A stretch of 64,000 nt of DNA, from contig NC_058523.1 in assembly GCF_904849725.1 (NCBI RefSeq), positions 340,297,948-340,361,947 on the forward strand, in the 5' to 3' direction. The DNA is from Hordeum vulgare subsp. vulgare. Its lineage: Eukaryota > Streptophyta > Magnoliopsida > Poales > Poaceae. The notes under the pieces were generated by a model. It was given only the letters and a program-made list of their open reading frames with translations, was not told where the DNA came from and made no database searches. Positions 24,129 through 36,700 of this stretch are shown piece by piece. The position numbers and the translations under genes were made by a program. Numbering within the stretch: the stretch's first letter is position 1; every line of letters begins with the position of its first letter.

Positions 24129-25650
24129 TGATGACCCACAAGTATAGGGGATCTATCGTAGTCCTTTCGATAAGTAAGAGTATCGAACCCAACGAGGAGC
24201 AGAAGGATCTGACAAGTGGTTTTCAGCAAGGTAATATCTGCAAGCACTGAAATTGTCGGTAACAAGTAGTTGTGTGACAAGATGATTCGTAGCAAGTAGA
24301 AAGTAGCAAAAGTAATAACGGTGCAGTAAAGTGTCCCAATCCCTTTTGTAGCAAGGTACAAGCCTGTACAAACTCTTATAGGAGGTAAAGCCCTCCCGAG
24401 GACACATGGGAATTTCTGTCAAGCTAGTTTTCATCATGTTCATATGATTCGGTTTTGCTACTTTGATAGTTTGATATGTCAGTGGCCAGCGCTTGGGTAT
24501 TGCCCTTACTTGGACAAGCATCCCACTTATGATTAACCCCTCTCACAAGCATCTGCAACTACGAAAGAAGAATTAAGACAAAGTCTAACCATAGCATTAA
24601 ACTAGTGGATCCAAATCAGCACCTTACGAAGCAATGCGTAAACTAGGGTTTAAGCTTCTGTCACTCTAGCAACCCATCATCTACTTACTACTTCCCAATG
24701 CCTTCCTCTAGGCCCAAATAATGGTGAAGTTTTATGTAGTCGACGTTCACATAACACCACTAGAGGAAAAACAACATACAACACAACGAAATATCGAACG
24801 AATACCAAATTCACATGACTACTTATAGCATGACTTATCCCATGTCCTCAGGAACAAAAGTGACTACTCACAAAGCATAATCATATTCACGACCAGAGAG
24901 GTAATGAGTAGCATCAAAGATCTGAACATATAATCTTCCACCAAGGAATCCAACTAGCATCAACTACAAAGAGTAATTAACACTAGTAGCAACCTTACAA
25001 GTACCAATCGGAGTCGCGAGACGGAGATTGGTTACAAGAGATGAACTAGGGTTTGGAGATGAGATGGTGCTGATGAAGATGTTGATGGTGACGAGTCCCC
25101 TCCGATGAGAGGAGTCTTGGTGATGACGATGGCGACGATTTCCCCCTCCGGGAGGGAAGTTTCCCCGGCAGGATCGTCCTGCCGGAGCTCTAGATTGGTT
25201 GTGCTCAAGTTCCGCCTCGTGGCGGCGGTGAATCCTCTGAAAAGCCTCCTCTTGATTTTTTCTGGAATGAAACCCTTCTTGTAGCAAAAGGGGGGAGCTA
25301 GAGGGCCAAGTGGGAGCCCACAAGCCCCCTAGGCGCAGCCAGGGGGGAGGTCGCGCCTAGCAGACTTGTGGCCTTCTGCTGGCGCCCCTCTGGTACTTCT
25401 TCGGCCCAGTATTTTTTATAAATCCCAAAAAAATCCTCGTTGATTTTCACGGCTTTTGGAGTAGCAGAGAATAGGTATATCAAACTTGCCCCTTTTTCAG
25501 ACCAGAATTTCAGCTGCCGACATTCTCCCTCTTCATGTAAACCTTGCAAAATAAGAGAGAAAAGGCATAAGTGTTGTACCGTGAAGTGTAATAACAGCCC
25601 AAAAAGCGATAAATATCAACATGAAAGCATGATGCAAAATGGACATATCA
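24129..25650 (-). repeat. Athila-type 3' LTR, copy contiguous with pol (1522 bp)
   Basis: It has the same termini as the LTR at 19691, apart from one change near the end (ggacatatca). It is preceded by gcgtc (24124-24128) and followed by the polypurine tract. Confidence 0.9.
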
Positions 25651-27848
25651 ACTCCCCCAAGCTTATACCTCGTTTTTCCTCAAGCGAAAGTCTAGATCAA
25701 TAAACATGCCCACATGTTTAGGGAGAGAGGTGTCGACAAAACAAGATACACACATGCAGGCATCATGATCATTGTCTGAACAGCAATACCATCATATCAT
25801 CTCTTATGCTAAAGTGACAATTACTTCACAAAGTAAAGCATGGATCAAGAACCTTACCGAGAATTAACAACCGATAGCCTTTAGTCATTGAAGCAATTGC
25901 AATTTATCACAACATCGGAAAGAGTCAAATAAGAGCTTGTAAAGCAAATCCACATACTCAATCATCTTTTCGTTCTCTACAATTGCTACAACTCACGTGG
26001 TACTCATGAGATCAAAGTTTTACCTGGACATAGAGAAAGATAGGGGCTTATAGTTTCGCCTCCCAACCATTTACCTCCAGGGTAATGTCAACAACAACAA
26101 TTCATGAATACTTACCTCCAAGTTGACATATGAATATAGATCTTTCCCAAGCATATGATGTTAGCCAATATAAAGGCGGAATATGGAATGGGTGAAGATC
26201 ACCATGACTCTTTCAAGGGCAAAAAGTAAAGGTACAAGATAGGCCCTTCGCAGAGGGAAGCAGAGGTTGTCATCCGCTTCTGAGGTTTGGATGTGTGTCC
26301 TCTTAGTGTGGAGGAACGTCACTTTATATTGGCTCCTGTGATAAAGAACTTTATTAAGCAGTGTCTTCCTCATCACAGGTTCGTCAAAGCTTATTTTCCA
26401 CACACTAATAGATCATACATATTAGGGAACAATTTTTATTGCTTGCACCGATCACAACTTACTTGAGGGATCTTATTCAGTCCATAGGTAGGTATGGTGG
26501 ACTCTCATGGCAAAACTGGGTTGAAATTTTATGGATGCACAAGTAGTATCTCTACTTGGTGCGGGAGTTTTGGCTAATATGAGGTGGAAGCAATCATCAC
26601 ATGCTAAGGGATCTCTAGTCATATAACATTGTTCGGAACCAAGCAAACACAATTCATTATGTTTTCTTCCTTGTCCAACATCTACTTCTAAGCATGTAAT
26701 AGTTTAGTGAGTGTTCACAATCATAGATGGTGTCAAAGATGATATATTTATATGTGAACCTCTCCTTTATCACTTCCTATTAATTGCAACAATGACCAAG
26801 GTCTATGTTTATCTACCCTCAACAATTTTCGATCATCATTCTTTTTATATGTGAAGCCATCACTTCCCATAAGATCATTGCATGATCTTTTCATGCTTTT
26901 GTTCTTTTCTCATCCTTTGGATCATGGCATGGGACAAGGCCCTTAACTAAGACACTCTTTATTATATGGCTCCCGAGCTCGAATACATTGGGGGTGACAC
27001 AAAGCAAAACTCAAGCCTAAAACACTAAGACCTTTATTCTACTAGAGGAAGATAAAGCTGAAAAGGAAGAAACTAAAACAAAGGTAAAGGCAAAAGATGT
27101 GATGGTGATACGATACTGAGGCAACTCCCCCAAGCTTGGCACAAGCCAAGGGGATTGCCCATGCCCATGCTTAGTTGTCTTCCTTTGGATGTGATGGTGG
27201 TGGAGTTGTTTTGTCCTTCGATTCCAAAAGGGCCATCAATCTTTGATTTATACCTTGGAGATCTGTGATATGTTTCTCCAGCAAAACAACTTCACGAGTG
27301 AGATAAGTATTGCGAGCACGAGTTGTTTCACAAAACCTCAAGAGTTCAATCAAGGATGGAGACAGTAGGTGGGGGTAGGGTTGGAGGAAATCCACATCTT
27401 CAACTTCTTACTTTTTGAACACAAATTGTACTTCATCACACGCCTGATTCTTCTCCTTAGTTCTACCCTTGGCTTTCGTGACTTACACTCTTTTCAGATC
27501 AACATCTACTTCTTCATAGACTTGAGGGAAATTGTTCTCCCCGACAGATTCCTGAGACGGCATCCTCGCTCTAAATCTGCGGCAGAAAACAGGCTCGAAA
27601 CGAAAACAGAGGAAATTTGTGTGATACGAGGGTCAGACCTTTCGGGAGAATATATAATGATTTTTTCCGACCAGAAGGAGTACTCCGCAAGAAAACGGAG
27701 TCCGGGAGGCATACGAGGTGGTCACAAGCCCCCCAGGCGCGGCCAGGGGGGTGTCCCGCGCCAGGTTGGCTTGTCGCCTCCTCGTGCGCTTTCCGGACTG
27801 CTTTAATTTTTTCTATTTTTTCAAAAATTCCAAAACGGACAAAAATTC
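25651..27848 (-). mobile_element. Non-coding 3' domain of the Athila-type element, copy 2
   Basis: Counterpart of 21212-23411. It keeps the 74-codon minus-strand frame at 27171-27395, again without an ATG and with about four amino-acid differences. It also keeps the GC-rich inverted-repeat block near 27718-27780. Confidence 0.75.
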
Positions 27849-28357
27849 CTACTGGAAAAGTTTTGGAGTTTGTTTACTTACCGAATCACATACCTCTTCG
27901 TTTTCGGAGTCTGAAACAAGCTGATAAATATCCCTTAGGTACTCCTCCGGAGTTATGATATTGATAATATTGCTTTCAACATTTATGGGAGTACCTGAGA
28001 TATAATGCTTGATTCTCTGCCCAGTTACCACTCTCGGACAATTACCTTCCGTGTTGTTGATCTTGATAGCACCGGAAAGATATACTTCCTCAACAATGTA
28101 AGGACCTTCCCATTTAGAGAGAAGCTTGCCTGTAAAATATCTTAAACGAGAATTATATAGCAAGACATAATCACCTACATTGAACTCACGCTTTTGTATC
28201 CTTTTATAATGCCACCTCTCAACCTTTTCTTTGAACAACTTGGCATTCTCATATGCCTGAGTTCTCCATTTATCAAGTGAGCTAATATAAAATAACCTCT
28301 TCTCACTAGCAAGTTTGAAATCAAAGTTGAGCTCTTTGATTGCCCAATAAGCCTTAT
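27849..28357 (-). pseudogene. Integrase C-terminus of the Athila-type element
   Basis: It continues the integrase cut at 41635. Across the LARD, with one copy of cttat removed, the minus-strand frame reads LELEHKAYWAIKELNFDFKL without interruption. That proves the two halves were one gene. It holds the KWEGPY motif and ends TPKLFQ at 27849. This domain binds DNA and chromatin in gypsy integrases. Confidence 0.87.
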
Positions 28358-28923
28358 TGTGAGAGCCCGATGCCGACGTTCCAGAAGATTATTCCTTCTT
28401 TCCGTTTTCGTCGTGTGTCTATTTTTATTTGTCGCATCATCATCGCATCATGCGCATCATCTGCATCGCATCGGCATCTCCGTGCCGCTAGTTTTCAAAA
28501 CTTGCATCCGTTAGTAGTTGCCGGTTCTCGTCGTTGCCCGTTCTGAGTCCGACCGCACACGCACGCCCCGCGGCACCGTCAAAACCTTGTTTTTTAAAGC
28601 ATGCGTAAAACTTTCTCTGATCGGGTCGAGATTTGACGTGCGGTCTTATTTTAGTCTAGCTAGACCGCCTGTCGAATTTCGTCGCGATCGGAGTCCGTCT
28701 GGTACCCGAACGGTCGACCGTAGCGGCACCATCTTCGGTTATTCGTCGAACGTCTGTCGATGTTTTTAAAATTTGTTGCCGCGCCGCCTGTTCCCCTCTC
28801 ATCTCCGGATGTCAACACAACACAGCCACATAGCACGTCCCGCGTTCGGAATCGTCCGAATCCGACCCCGCGGTTGGATCCGGAACGCGATTAACCGAGC
28901 CCCCCCCCCCCCCCCCGTTTGTC

Positions 28924-28931
28924 TATATATA
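28924..28931 (+). promoter_or_regulatory. TATA box in the LARD 5' LTR
   Basis: TATATATA sits just after the poly-C run and about 55 bases before the GC-rich block. It is identical in the 3' LTR at 37267-37274. Position and conservation fit the LTR promoter. Confidence 0.6.
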
Positions 28932-28979
28932 GCCCCATGCCATTAATTAGAGAGACGCTCCTCTCTCCTCCTCGAAATC

Positions 28980-29670
28980 CGCACCACCTAACCCTAATTC
29001 CCCACACTCACTCTCTCCCCCACCAGCCCCAGCCGTCGTGGGCCCGCCAGGCCCATCTGGAGCCCGCCCGAGCCCGCATCGCGCCGCCGCGCAAGCCCGA
29101 GCCGCGGCCGCCCCGTTCGAGCTCCCTGCCCGAGCTCTCCTCCCGGTGTCGCCCCTTGCTGGTCGCCGGCCGCGGGGGCTCATCCCGCCGGCAAGCCGGA
29201 TCTCAGCCCCGCCGCCGCCACCGGAGTCGTTGCCCTCGCGCCGTTCCCCGCAGTGCGCCGCCGCCCACGCTAGCTCGGCCGTCAGGAGCTGCAGCACCTC
29301 GCTCCGTCTGCCGCTGCAGCACCGGTCCTGTGGACTGCTCCTGCGCCGGGCCCCGTCCTCCGCCGCCGGGAAGGGTCCCGCAGCCACCAGATCCGGTCGG
29401 CCCCTCCCTCGCCGGAGCCCCTTTCCCTCGCCACGGGAGCCAGCGCCGCCCTGCGGTGGTTCGTGGGAGCACGAGGGAGGAGACGCGAGCCCTCCCGCTC
29501 GCCACAGCCCCGTCGCCGCTGTGGGCCGGCCCAACCACCAGCTCGGCCTCCCACGTGGCCTCGCGGCCCACCTCGCCCCGGGTCGCCAGTTGCGGCCCAA
29601 CTCCAGTGCGCCGCCGCTCCCTGGCCCAGGAGCCTCCCCAGCCGACCAGGCTGGTCTGATCCGGCCCAAG
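28980..29670 (+). other. GC-rich exon-like block in the LARD 5' LTR
   Basis: About 690 bases are far richer in G and C than the surroundings and stay open in several frames on both strands. In the + frames they are rich in Pro, Arg, Ala and Ser. The block ends in CCCAAG followed by GTAAGC, a good plant splice donor. Similar open frames in every direction are expected of GC-rich DNA, so I do not claim a protein. The structure recalls a 5' UTR or first exon followed by an intron. Confidence 0.45.
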
Positions 29671-32600
29671 GTAAGCCTCCCTTGCCCCTGTTCCCTATTC
29701 CTCGCCCAGGCATCCGATTGCTATTTTGCGCCCCTGTCGGCCCATGTAGTATTTTAGGTTTTTATTTCGTTTTAGATATTTCCAGTAAATGTACGTATAT
29801 TAATATGCCCGTATCTTTTTATCCGTAAGTCGGAACGAGGCGTATCTTATATGGTTTTGGGGTAGCTTCGCGACTAGAACACGATTTCACAACTTGCATA
29901 ATTATTTGCCGTAGTTTAATGTGCCAAACGCCTAGTTTTGCGTGCTGTTTCAATAGGTTACGCCCCGTATTTATTTTTCTCGCAAGTCCGGATTGCTCGT
30001 ATGCCGTATTAGAAATGTCTATGTTTTAGGAACTATTTTTCCATACATTTTAGAGCGGTCAACTGTATTTTTATGTGTAGGGATGTGCCGGTAGTATATT
30101 TTTTCGTATATAGGTTATTTTTCCCGCTTTAATGTGTGGCATTATTTTGTGTTGCAAACCCCACATATTTTATATGTTTCCGGGGTAGAAAAATCCCATG
30201 GATTTTTCTGTGCAATTAGTTTTAGCATTAGAGCAAGTTAGTTCGCGAGATATTTTGCTAAGTTGCCCTTTTGTTTAATTCGTAGGATTTATTCCGTACC
30301 TCGTTTGAATTAGTTGTCAACTAGAGAGTTGATCTTGGATGTTTTGTTTAGCCCCTGGTATTTTTGGTTGCAATAGAAATGCATGTTTAGGTGTGTTTTG
30401 ATTGCCCTCAAGCTGCTAGAAATAGTGCTGTTTTGGACGTGCTGAAATATTTCAAAGTCTGGAATCTGTTATATTTTCTTGTTGTCTTGTCTTGCTTGGA
30501 TCTTGTGATCTGTAGATCTTTTGAGGTTGGTCCAATGGAGTTAGTTGTACCCCTTGTGTTTCTCTAGCATGATGTAATGTTTCATGCCATGGTTTTGCTG
30601 CTGTAAATATTGCTTCAGGCTGAAAACTGCACTTTCATGAGGTGTAATTTTCACTAAGTCTGAAATAGTGTGCGAGATGCCGTTTTGTGTCTTCTTGTCC
30701 TAGTGCTCCTTGCTGCCTTGATAGTTGTTGTTAGTTGTCTGTAGTAGTGCTTCTTGCCCTCTTCCGTGCCATGTCTTGCTGGAGCATATCGGAGTTGTGT
30801 AGCCGTAGTTGTGGGGCGTAGAAAATGCTATGTGGCTGATTTTGGCAGATTGTAGTGTTTTCTTGTTTTGCTCGTAGATGTTGAACCATAGCTCCGATTT
30901 GATTGTGTCCTACATGAGACATGCTTAGAATCTCGTGTAGTTTCTTTTCATCTTGCTGGTTGCATGTGTTGAAGTGCTCGTAGCCTCCGTTGCACACATA
31001 TTGCATTCATGCCATCATATCTTGCGGTGCTCGTAACTTTTGATCCGTAGCTCCGTTGGAGATGATCTTTATGTGTAGATTGCTTGCCATGACGCGTAGA
31101 ATCACGTGAACCTATCTGTTTTTCTGTTTAACAACCAATTAAATGCATTAGTTCAGATATGGACAGAATTGTAAATTAACATGTGAGATTGTTTCGGAGG
31201 TGCTATATGACATTTCCAACCTCATTTAAAATGCCTAGATAGGTAGTTTAATTTCCGCTTTACCTCTTGCATGTTTGACAACATTAATATTGCCGTGTAG
31301 ATAATCGGGAGTGAACTAAATAATTAACGTGGAGTTTCGTCAATATGTAACTCGTGCATATTGAACTTCACTTAATGTGTAGTGTTTGATTGTGTGATTT
31401 GTCATGCCGTGACTTGCATGTATTCAGTAGCTCATGCATCATATGTGTTGTGCATCGTGTTGTGAATTTCGGGTGTTGATTTGTATTTCCGGGTTGCTTC
31501 GTCTCGATAGAGTTCCGCAGCGTGCCGGATTGTGAGGACCCGTTCGACTACGTCGGTTCGTCAACTTCACGGAGGCATTCTTCTTCCAAGCGGGATCTCA
31601 GGCAAGATGATCATTTCCCCAGATACCATTACTATGATTTCCATGCTAGTTTTATCGCTTCTATCGATGATGTCTCGGTGCCTACCACATGTTAACTATT
31701 AGCCTCTCAACAATGCCATGATTACCCTCAACCTGTTCAACCTAGCAAACCACTGATTGGCTATGTTACTTCTTGCTTAACCCTGTTGATAGCGTTGCTA
31801 GGTGCAGGTGCAGTTGCTTCCATGTGATAGCATGGGTTCCTTTTTATATCACCATATTAATGCTATTTAATTTAATGCACCTATATACTTGGTAAAAGGT
31901 GGAAGGCTCGGCCTTTCTAGCCTGGTGTTCTGTTCCACCTTTGCCCCCTTAGCTTTCGGCTACCGGTGTTATGTTCCATAAATGAGCGCTCCTAACACGA
32001 TCGGGGTTCTTATGGGGACCCCTTAATAATTCGTTTTAGATTAAGACTGGTCTGGCAAGGCCCAACTTTGGTACTACATTTGCCTAAACACCTAATAAAA
32101 TTGCATAGGGACTTTCCGGACCCCGAGGATAATTTAATCAACCCCCGGGCAAGTGCTCCTCATGAGTGTTGGTCCAAATTGGCAGACTACGGGGCCACCA
32201 CGGGGCAACCCGAGGTTTGGTACTCCTAGTGTGACCCATCCGTCGTGTCCTGAGAACGAGGTACGAGACTCCTATCGGGATCGTCGACATGTCGGGCGGC
32301 CTTGCTGGATTACTTTTACCTTTGACGAAATATCTTGTGCATTGGGATTCCGGTGATGTTTTGGGTAATCTCAGAGTTGAGGTTTTCCACTAGGGAATCC
32401 GACGAGATCGTGAGCTTCGTGATTGAGGAATTCTATGCGGCTTGTGGTAATTTGTGATGGACTAGTTGGAGCACCCCTGCAGGGTTAAATCTTTCGGAAA
32501 GCCGTGCCCGCGGTTATGTGGCAACGTGGAAACTTTGTTTAACACTGGTTCTAGAAAACTTGAAGTTAATTTAATTAAAACTTGCCAACTGTGTGCGTAA

Positions 32601-33274
32601 CCATGACTATCTCTTTCGTGAGTTCCTCTCCGATCGAGGACATGGTGGGGTTATGTGTGACGTAGGTAGGTGTTCAGGATCATTCATTTGATCATCTGTA
32701 GTTCACGTCCGCTATGCGTAGATCTTCCCCCTCCTTATTCTTGTACTCGTAAGTTTAGCCACCAAATATATGCTTAGCCGCTGCTGCAACATCACCACTT
32801 AACCATACCTCACCCATTAAGCTTTGCTAGTCTTGATACCTTTGGAAATGAGATTGCTGAGTCCCCTGTGGCTCACAGATTACTACAACACCAGTTGCAG
32901 GTACAGGTAAAGGTTACGTGACGCGAGCGTGTTGATTGTTCATTTGGAGTTGCTTCTTCTTCTTCTTCGTCTTCATCGATCTAGGATGGGTTCCAGGCCG
33001 GCAGCCTGGGATAGCACGGATGGACGTCGTTCTTCTTTTGTCGTTTGTTTTTCGTCCGTAGTCGGACCCTGCTCTTACTCTTGATGATTATGTAATGTAC
33101 TGATGTGACTCTGATGTAGCTTGTGGCGAGTGTAAGCCAACTCTTTATATATCTCTTCTTTTCAGTACATGTACTTTTAACGATATCCAGTCTTGCGACA
33201 CGACGAGATGCGCTTCTATCCCTGACGAGGCCCTCGTGCCAAATTGAGGATAGGGTCGCATCTTGGGCGTGACA

Positions 33275-33290
33275 AGTTGGTATCAGAGCC
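33275..33290 (+). promoter_or_regulatory. Primer-binding site of the LARD
   Basis: agttggtatcagagcc follows the 5' LTR directly and contains the complete initiator-tRNA complement TGGTATCAGAGCC. It is unmutated, in keeping with a young insertion. Confidence 0.9.
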
Positions 33291-36200
33291 AGGACCGACC
33301 TAGGAGCCCCCTTGATTGATCGAACTTGGCCGAGTCGAGTCTAGTGAAAAACTACTTTGAGTCTAGTTATATATCGGAGGGTAGGATTCTTTTTTTCTCC
33401 TCTTCTATGCTCTGGTGAGGAATCTTGACGTAATAATTTATTCTACTCTTCTTCCCACTCAAATTTTTTTTTAGGATCACGCGGATATTCTTGGAATCTA
33501 TATGATGCCGATGTGACGGAGTTCTGTCTTGGTGCCTCCTGTCTGACTTGATTTTCTTCCGGGGAGTTGAGCTCCAGGGGATTGTCGAGCACATCGTTAT
33601 CATTCAGATTTCATAGTATCTCAGAACGAAGGATGTTCGTAATTGCTTCAATACTAGTAGTGGCGAGGTAACCCCGATGTCCCCAGTACTGGTGCAGATT
33701 GTTCGGGAGTACTGCCATACTTTGTATCGTTGTGATCACGAGGGTCTGTTGTAGATGAAGGTCCGAGATTTTGGTTGTGTGTTGACGTATGTGATATAGG
33801 TGACGGGTTAGTATAGGAGTTTTGTGATATTACTCCTTGTATCCGTGTACCAGATTGCATGACCAGATATTTCGGGAATTCATAGGTGGGAATTCAAGTA
33901 GTTGCTTATAGGACAATCTTCCAACAAATGCATGATGTTAGGTTGGGGTTCGACATCTAGTGGATTCGTTTGTTGACGGTCGACTTACAGCGGTACATGT
34001 TGTGTCTTGAAGAGTCCTTGTAGCTTGCTACGACTCGGGGACGCTTCGTATGTCGGGTGCACTGCCTTGCACCTGATGGCTACTGTAAAATCGAGCCTGT
34101 GCGATCCTGTCCACGAAAATATCGGACGGAATCTTTCTCATGAGTTTGTTCTGGCTTGTTTCATAAGCCTCACCCTTTGTTTTGTTGGAATGTGGTATTT
34201 TGAGTTGCTTCGATGTCAAGTGGTGATTTCAGATCCTTCTAAGTGGTGTTCTCATATTTTTATATGAGAATGCAAATTCTTTTGTTCATTCAAATTGTCG
34301 TATCAATTCTTGTCTACCGAGTTGTCATATCAATTCTTTTTTCAACCGGTGTGTTTCTCTTCAAGTGGATTCAACCCTCTCCAATTCTTGCAGAGCTTTC
34401 TCTCAATCCTTTCCGGACTTCATCTCATATGTCCCAAGTGATCTTTGTTTTTCCCCGCCCTCCCGCCCTTTTCTTCAGTGATTCAATTTTCATCCAAGAG
34501 TTTTCTCTTCGTTGTGCTTCCGCTATCTCTTCTTTCTTTTGTAACCAGTGATTCATCGTGAAGATTCTCAGGAGCTTCATGTTCATCTTTATTCATTCTT
34601 GTCATCCTTACGGGTGAATTCAGTTCAGTTATCCATGGTCATCATATTCTTTTCAAACATTAAATTCTTTCCCATGTTGGGAATTCTTTTCAGACTATCT
34701 TGTTAATAATTCCTCTCTCTTTCTATCCGGAGTGTTAAAGATATTTCAGAAGTTCTGGTTTTCAATCCTTCAGTTATTTCGAGGTTTTCAACCTCATCAA
34801 GTTTTCTTTATACCGGTGCAATACCTATCATTTTGAGCAATCTTTTCAACGGTGGTTTCTTTGAGTTGGCCCATAACCCACAGGTTTTCCCAGGATCTTA
34901 TCTGGCTCTTTTAATCTTTTCCCGGAGATATCTAATTCTTTCAACTATGACGTAAGTATGAATTTCATCAGTCTTATTCCTTCTTCAGGATCAATTAGAA
35001 TTAATTATCATATTTGGCTCAACCTTTCATTCTTCATTATTTTGGAGTGTCTCATTATCCTTGGTATTGTTCCCCGTCATCTTTTTCTACTTGGTAGACC
35101 GAAGGAGTGTTTCTCTCAGTCTTTTTCCATTCTTGTGAAGATTGTCATCTCAACTTCGTGCTATCCTCTCAATTGTTGTCGATCATGAGTAATTCTTTTC
35201 TTCTTATCCGGTACATTTCTGAGTTGTTTTCATTCTCGTTCCTTCGAAGGCCATCATTTTAGAAGAGTCTTCGTTCTCAGCTTTCAGCTTTCATCCTCAA
35301 TTCTTCTTAGTTGTTGTCTCTTCGTTCGTCACTCGTTTATCCGGTGCCTTGTTCAAGTTTTCTCTGGTGGCTCATGATCTCTTCATTCTCGTGTATCTCC
35401 ATTCATTCATGGTTGCCTCGTTCATTTCAATTCTCACCGGTGTTTCTTGCTACATTTCTTATAGTTTGTGCTCATATATCGCTCCTAAATCATTTCTAGA
35501 AGAATAAGTGGTATGCTAAATCTGTTGCTTGTCATCAGTTAAACTTGATGAAGGATAAGCATAACTTAAGTCTTATTCTTGTTCTTCCTTCTTCCAAGAG
35601 ATTTCAATTCTTCTTCCGGAGTGCCTCATGATATCAATTCTTTTATCAAGTGCCTATCTTTCTTGTCCGGAGTTCCAAGTTCTTTGAAGTATCTCTTTGT
35701 GAGGCTTCATCTTAATTTTGGCAAGGTCATAATCTTATTCTTTTCTACCTTGATATCTTTGCATCATTCATTTGTATACGGAGGTCCTTCATGGTGATTC
35801 ATCAAGGTTTCAATTCGTTCTCAAGTGTTCTTCAAGATTCTTGTTGGAGAACCTCAAGTATCCTTTCTCTTGCATTTATATGTGCAATTGTTCTTCCTTT
35901 ATCCTTTGAGGTGGTATTATAGCCTTCTTGTTAGTGTAGGAGCCTCGAAGAGTTTTCCTTTCAAGAATGAGATAATTAAACCCACCGATTCTATGATCAT
36001 GAGATATTTGCAACCCATGATTTCTTCATTGAGCTATCTTGGTTTGGACTTCACCTAAAGCTTTTCCTATGGATTGTGCTATCATGGTGCTTGTCTTTAA
36101 TCTAAGTTCTCAATGCATTCTCTTGGTGTAAGATTGTTCATATCTTGCTTCTCCCAATCAATCCTTGTTTCTTTTAGTGGTTGGTTGTCACCTCATATTT

Positions 36201-36700
36201 GTTGGGATGATTTTCTTAAGCCCACTAGTATCTTGTTTCTGTTGTTGGGTTTCCAACCACTACGTCAATTCTCTGTCCGGAGGCTCTTCAATCCTATTGT
36301 GATGATAGTTGTCATTCTTTCTTCATTCTCTTCTCCCGTATGAGCTAGTTCATATTCTCTTGTTCCGGAGGCCTTGTGATGTTGGTCTTTTGGGTCTATC
36401 ATGTTGTTCTATCAAGATCATGCTGTTCCCTTGCTCTATTTAGTTGTTTGTCATGAATATTGTCTATTTATTCCACCTTTTCGAATTTTTTGTCCCATTT
36501 TCCTACCGAAGTGCTGCCGAAATTTTCCGTGAATTCTTGATTTTTCTCATATCATTCCTCATCTCTTTGCAACCTTCAAGGATCGTTGATTTCACTCGTT
36601 TGTCAAAGAAGCGACTAAGTTCTACCTCTTGTTCTTTCTCATCCTCTCCCCCTTTCATTCTTGGATCTCGGGGCGAGATCCTGTTGTAGTGTAGGAGAGT
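33291..36700 (+). mobile_element. Non-coding internal domain of the LARD
   Basis: No gag or pol motif is found in any frame. The plus strand is markedly pyrimidine-rich (TTC and TTT runs). It carries scattered CCGG(A/T)G motifs, for example near 34339, 34727, 34815, 35339, 35614, 35668, 36276 and 36364. Short hydrophobic frames on the plus strand follow from the T-richness. A purine patch (ggagagt) before 36701 is the likely polypurine tract. Conserved RNA structure rather than protein is the known theme of LARD interiors. Confidence 0.8.

Larger units (their letters stand above)
23885..28325. repeat. Tandem duplication, copy 2
   Basis: It starts in CRM LTR sequence (23885-24128, including the 55 bases missing from copy 1). 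It continues with the target site, the Athila-type 3' LTR (24129-25650), the non-coding domain and the integrase C-terminus. Unlike copy 1, it carries on into the rest of the element (gttgagctctttg and beyond). Its length exceeds copy 1 by 57 bases, nearly all explained by that deletion. Confidence 0.85.
28358..33274 (+). repeat. 5' LTR of the Sukkula-type LARD (4917 bp)
   Basis: It runs TGTGAGAGCCCGATGCCGAC to GGGCGTGACA. The layout is an upstream region with a run of 17 C (28900-28916), a TATA box (28924), a GC-rich stretch of about 700 bases (28980-29670), a splice-donor-like site (29671), then AT/T-rich sequence to about 31500. A shorter reading frame near 31502-31848 follows, here broken by TAA in atgttaac. 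The tail is T-rich. Confidence 0.92.

Noticed and set aside
19691..25650. Two separate insertions of the same Athila-type LTR (for example a solo LTR next to a full element)
   Set aside because: The CRM LTR flank, the target site and the integrase end are duplicated together with the LTR, which only a tandem duplication explains.
28919..29828. Long Arg/Pro/Ala-rich open frames on both strands of the LARD LTR (also 37262-38171)
   Set aside because: They are open in four or five overlapping frames because the DNA is very GC-rich; none has a recognisable domain, so they are not called as proteins, only as an exon-like block.
34007..36689. A series of short hydrophobic plus-strand frames in the LARD interior
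   Set aside because: The T-rich strand makes Phe/Leu/Ser codons by composition; the frames are short, unrelated and without family matches I can recall.
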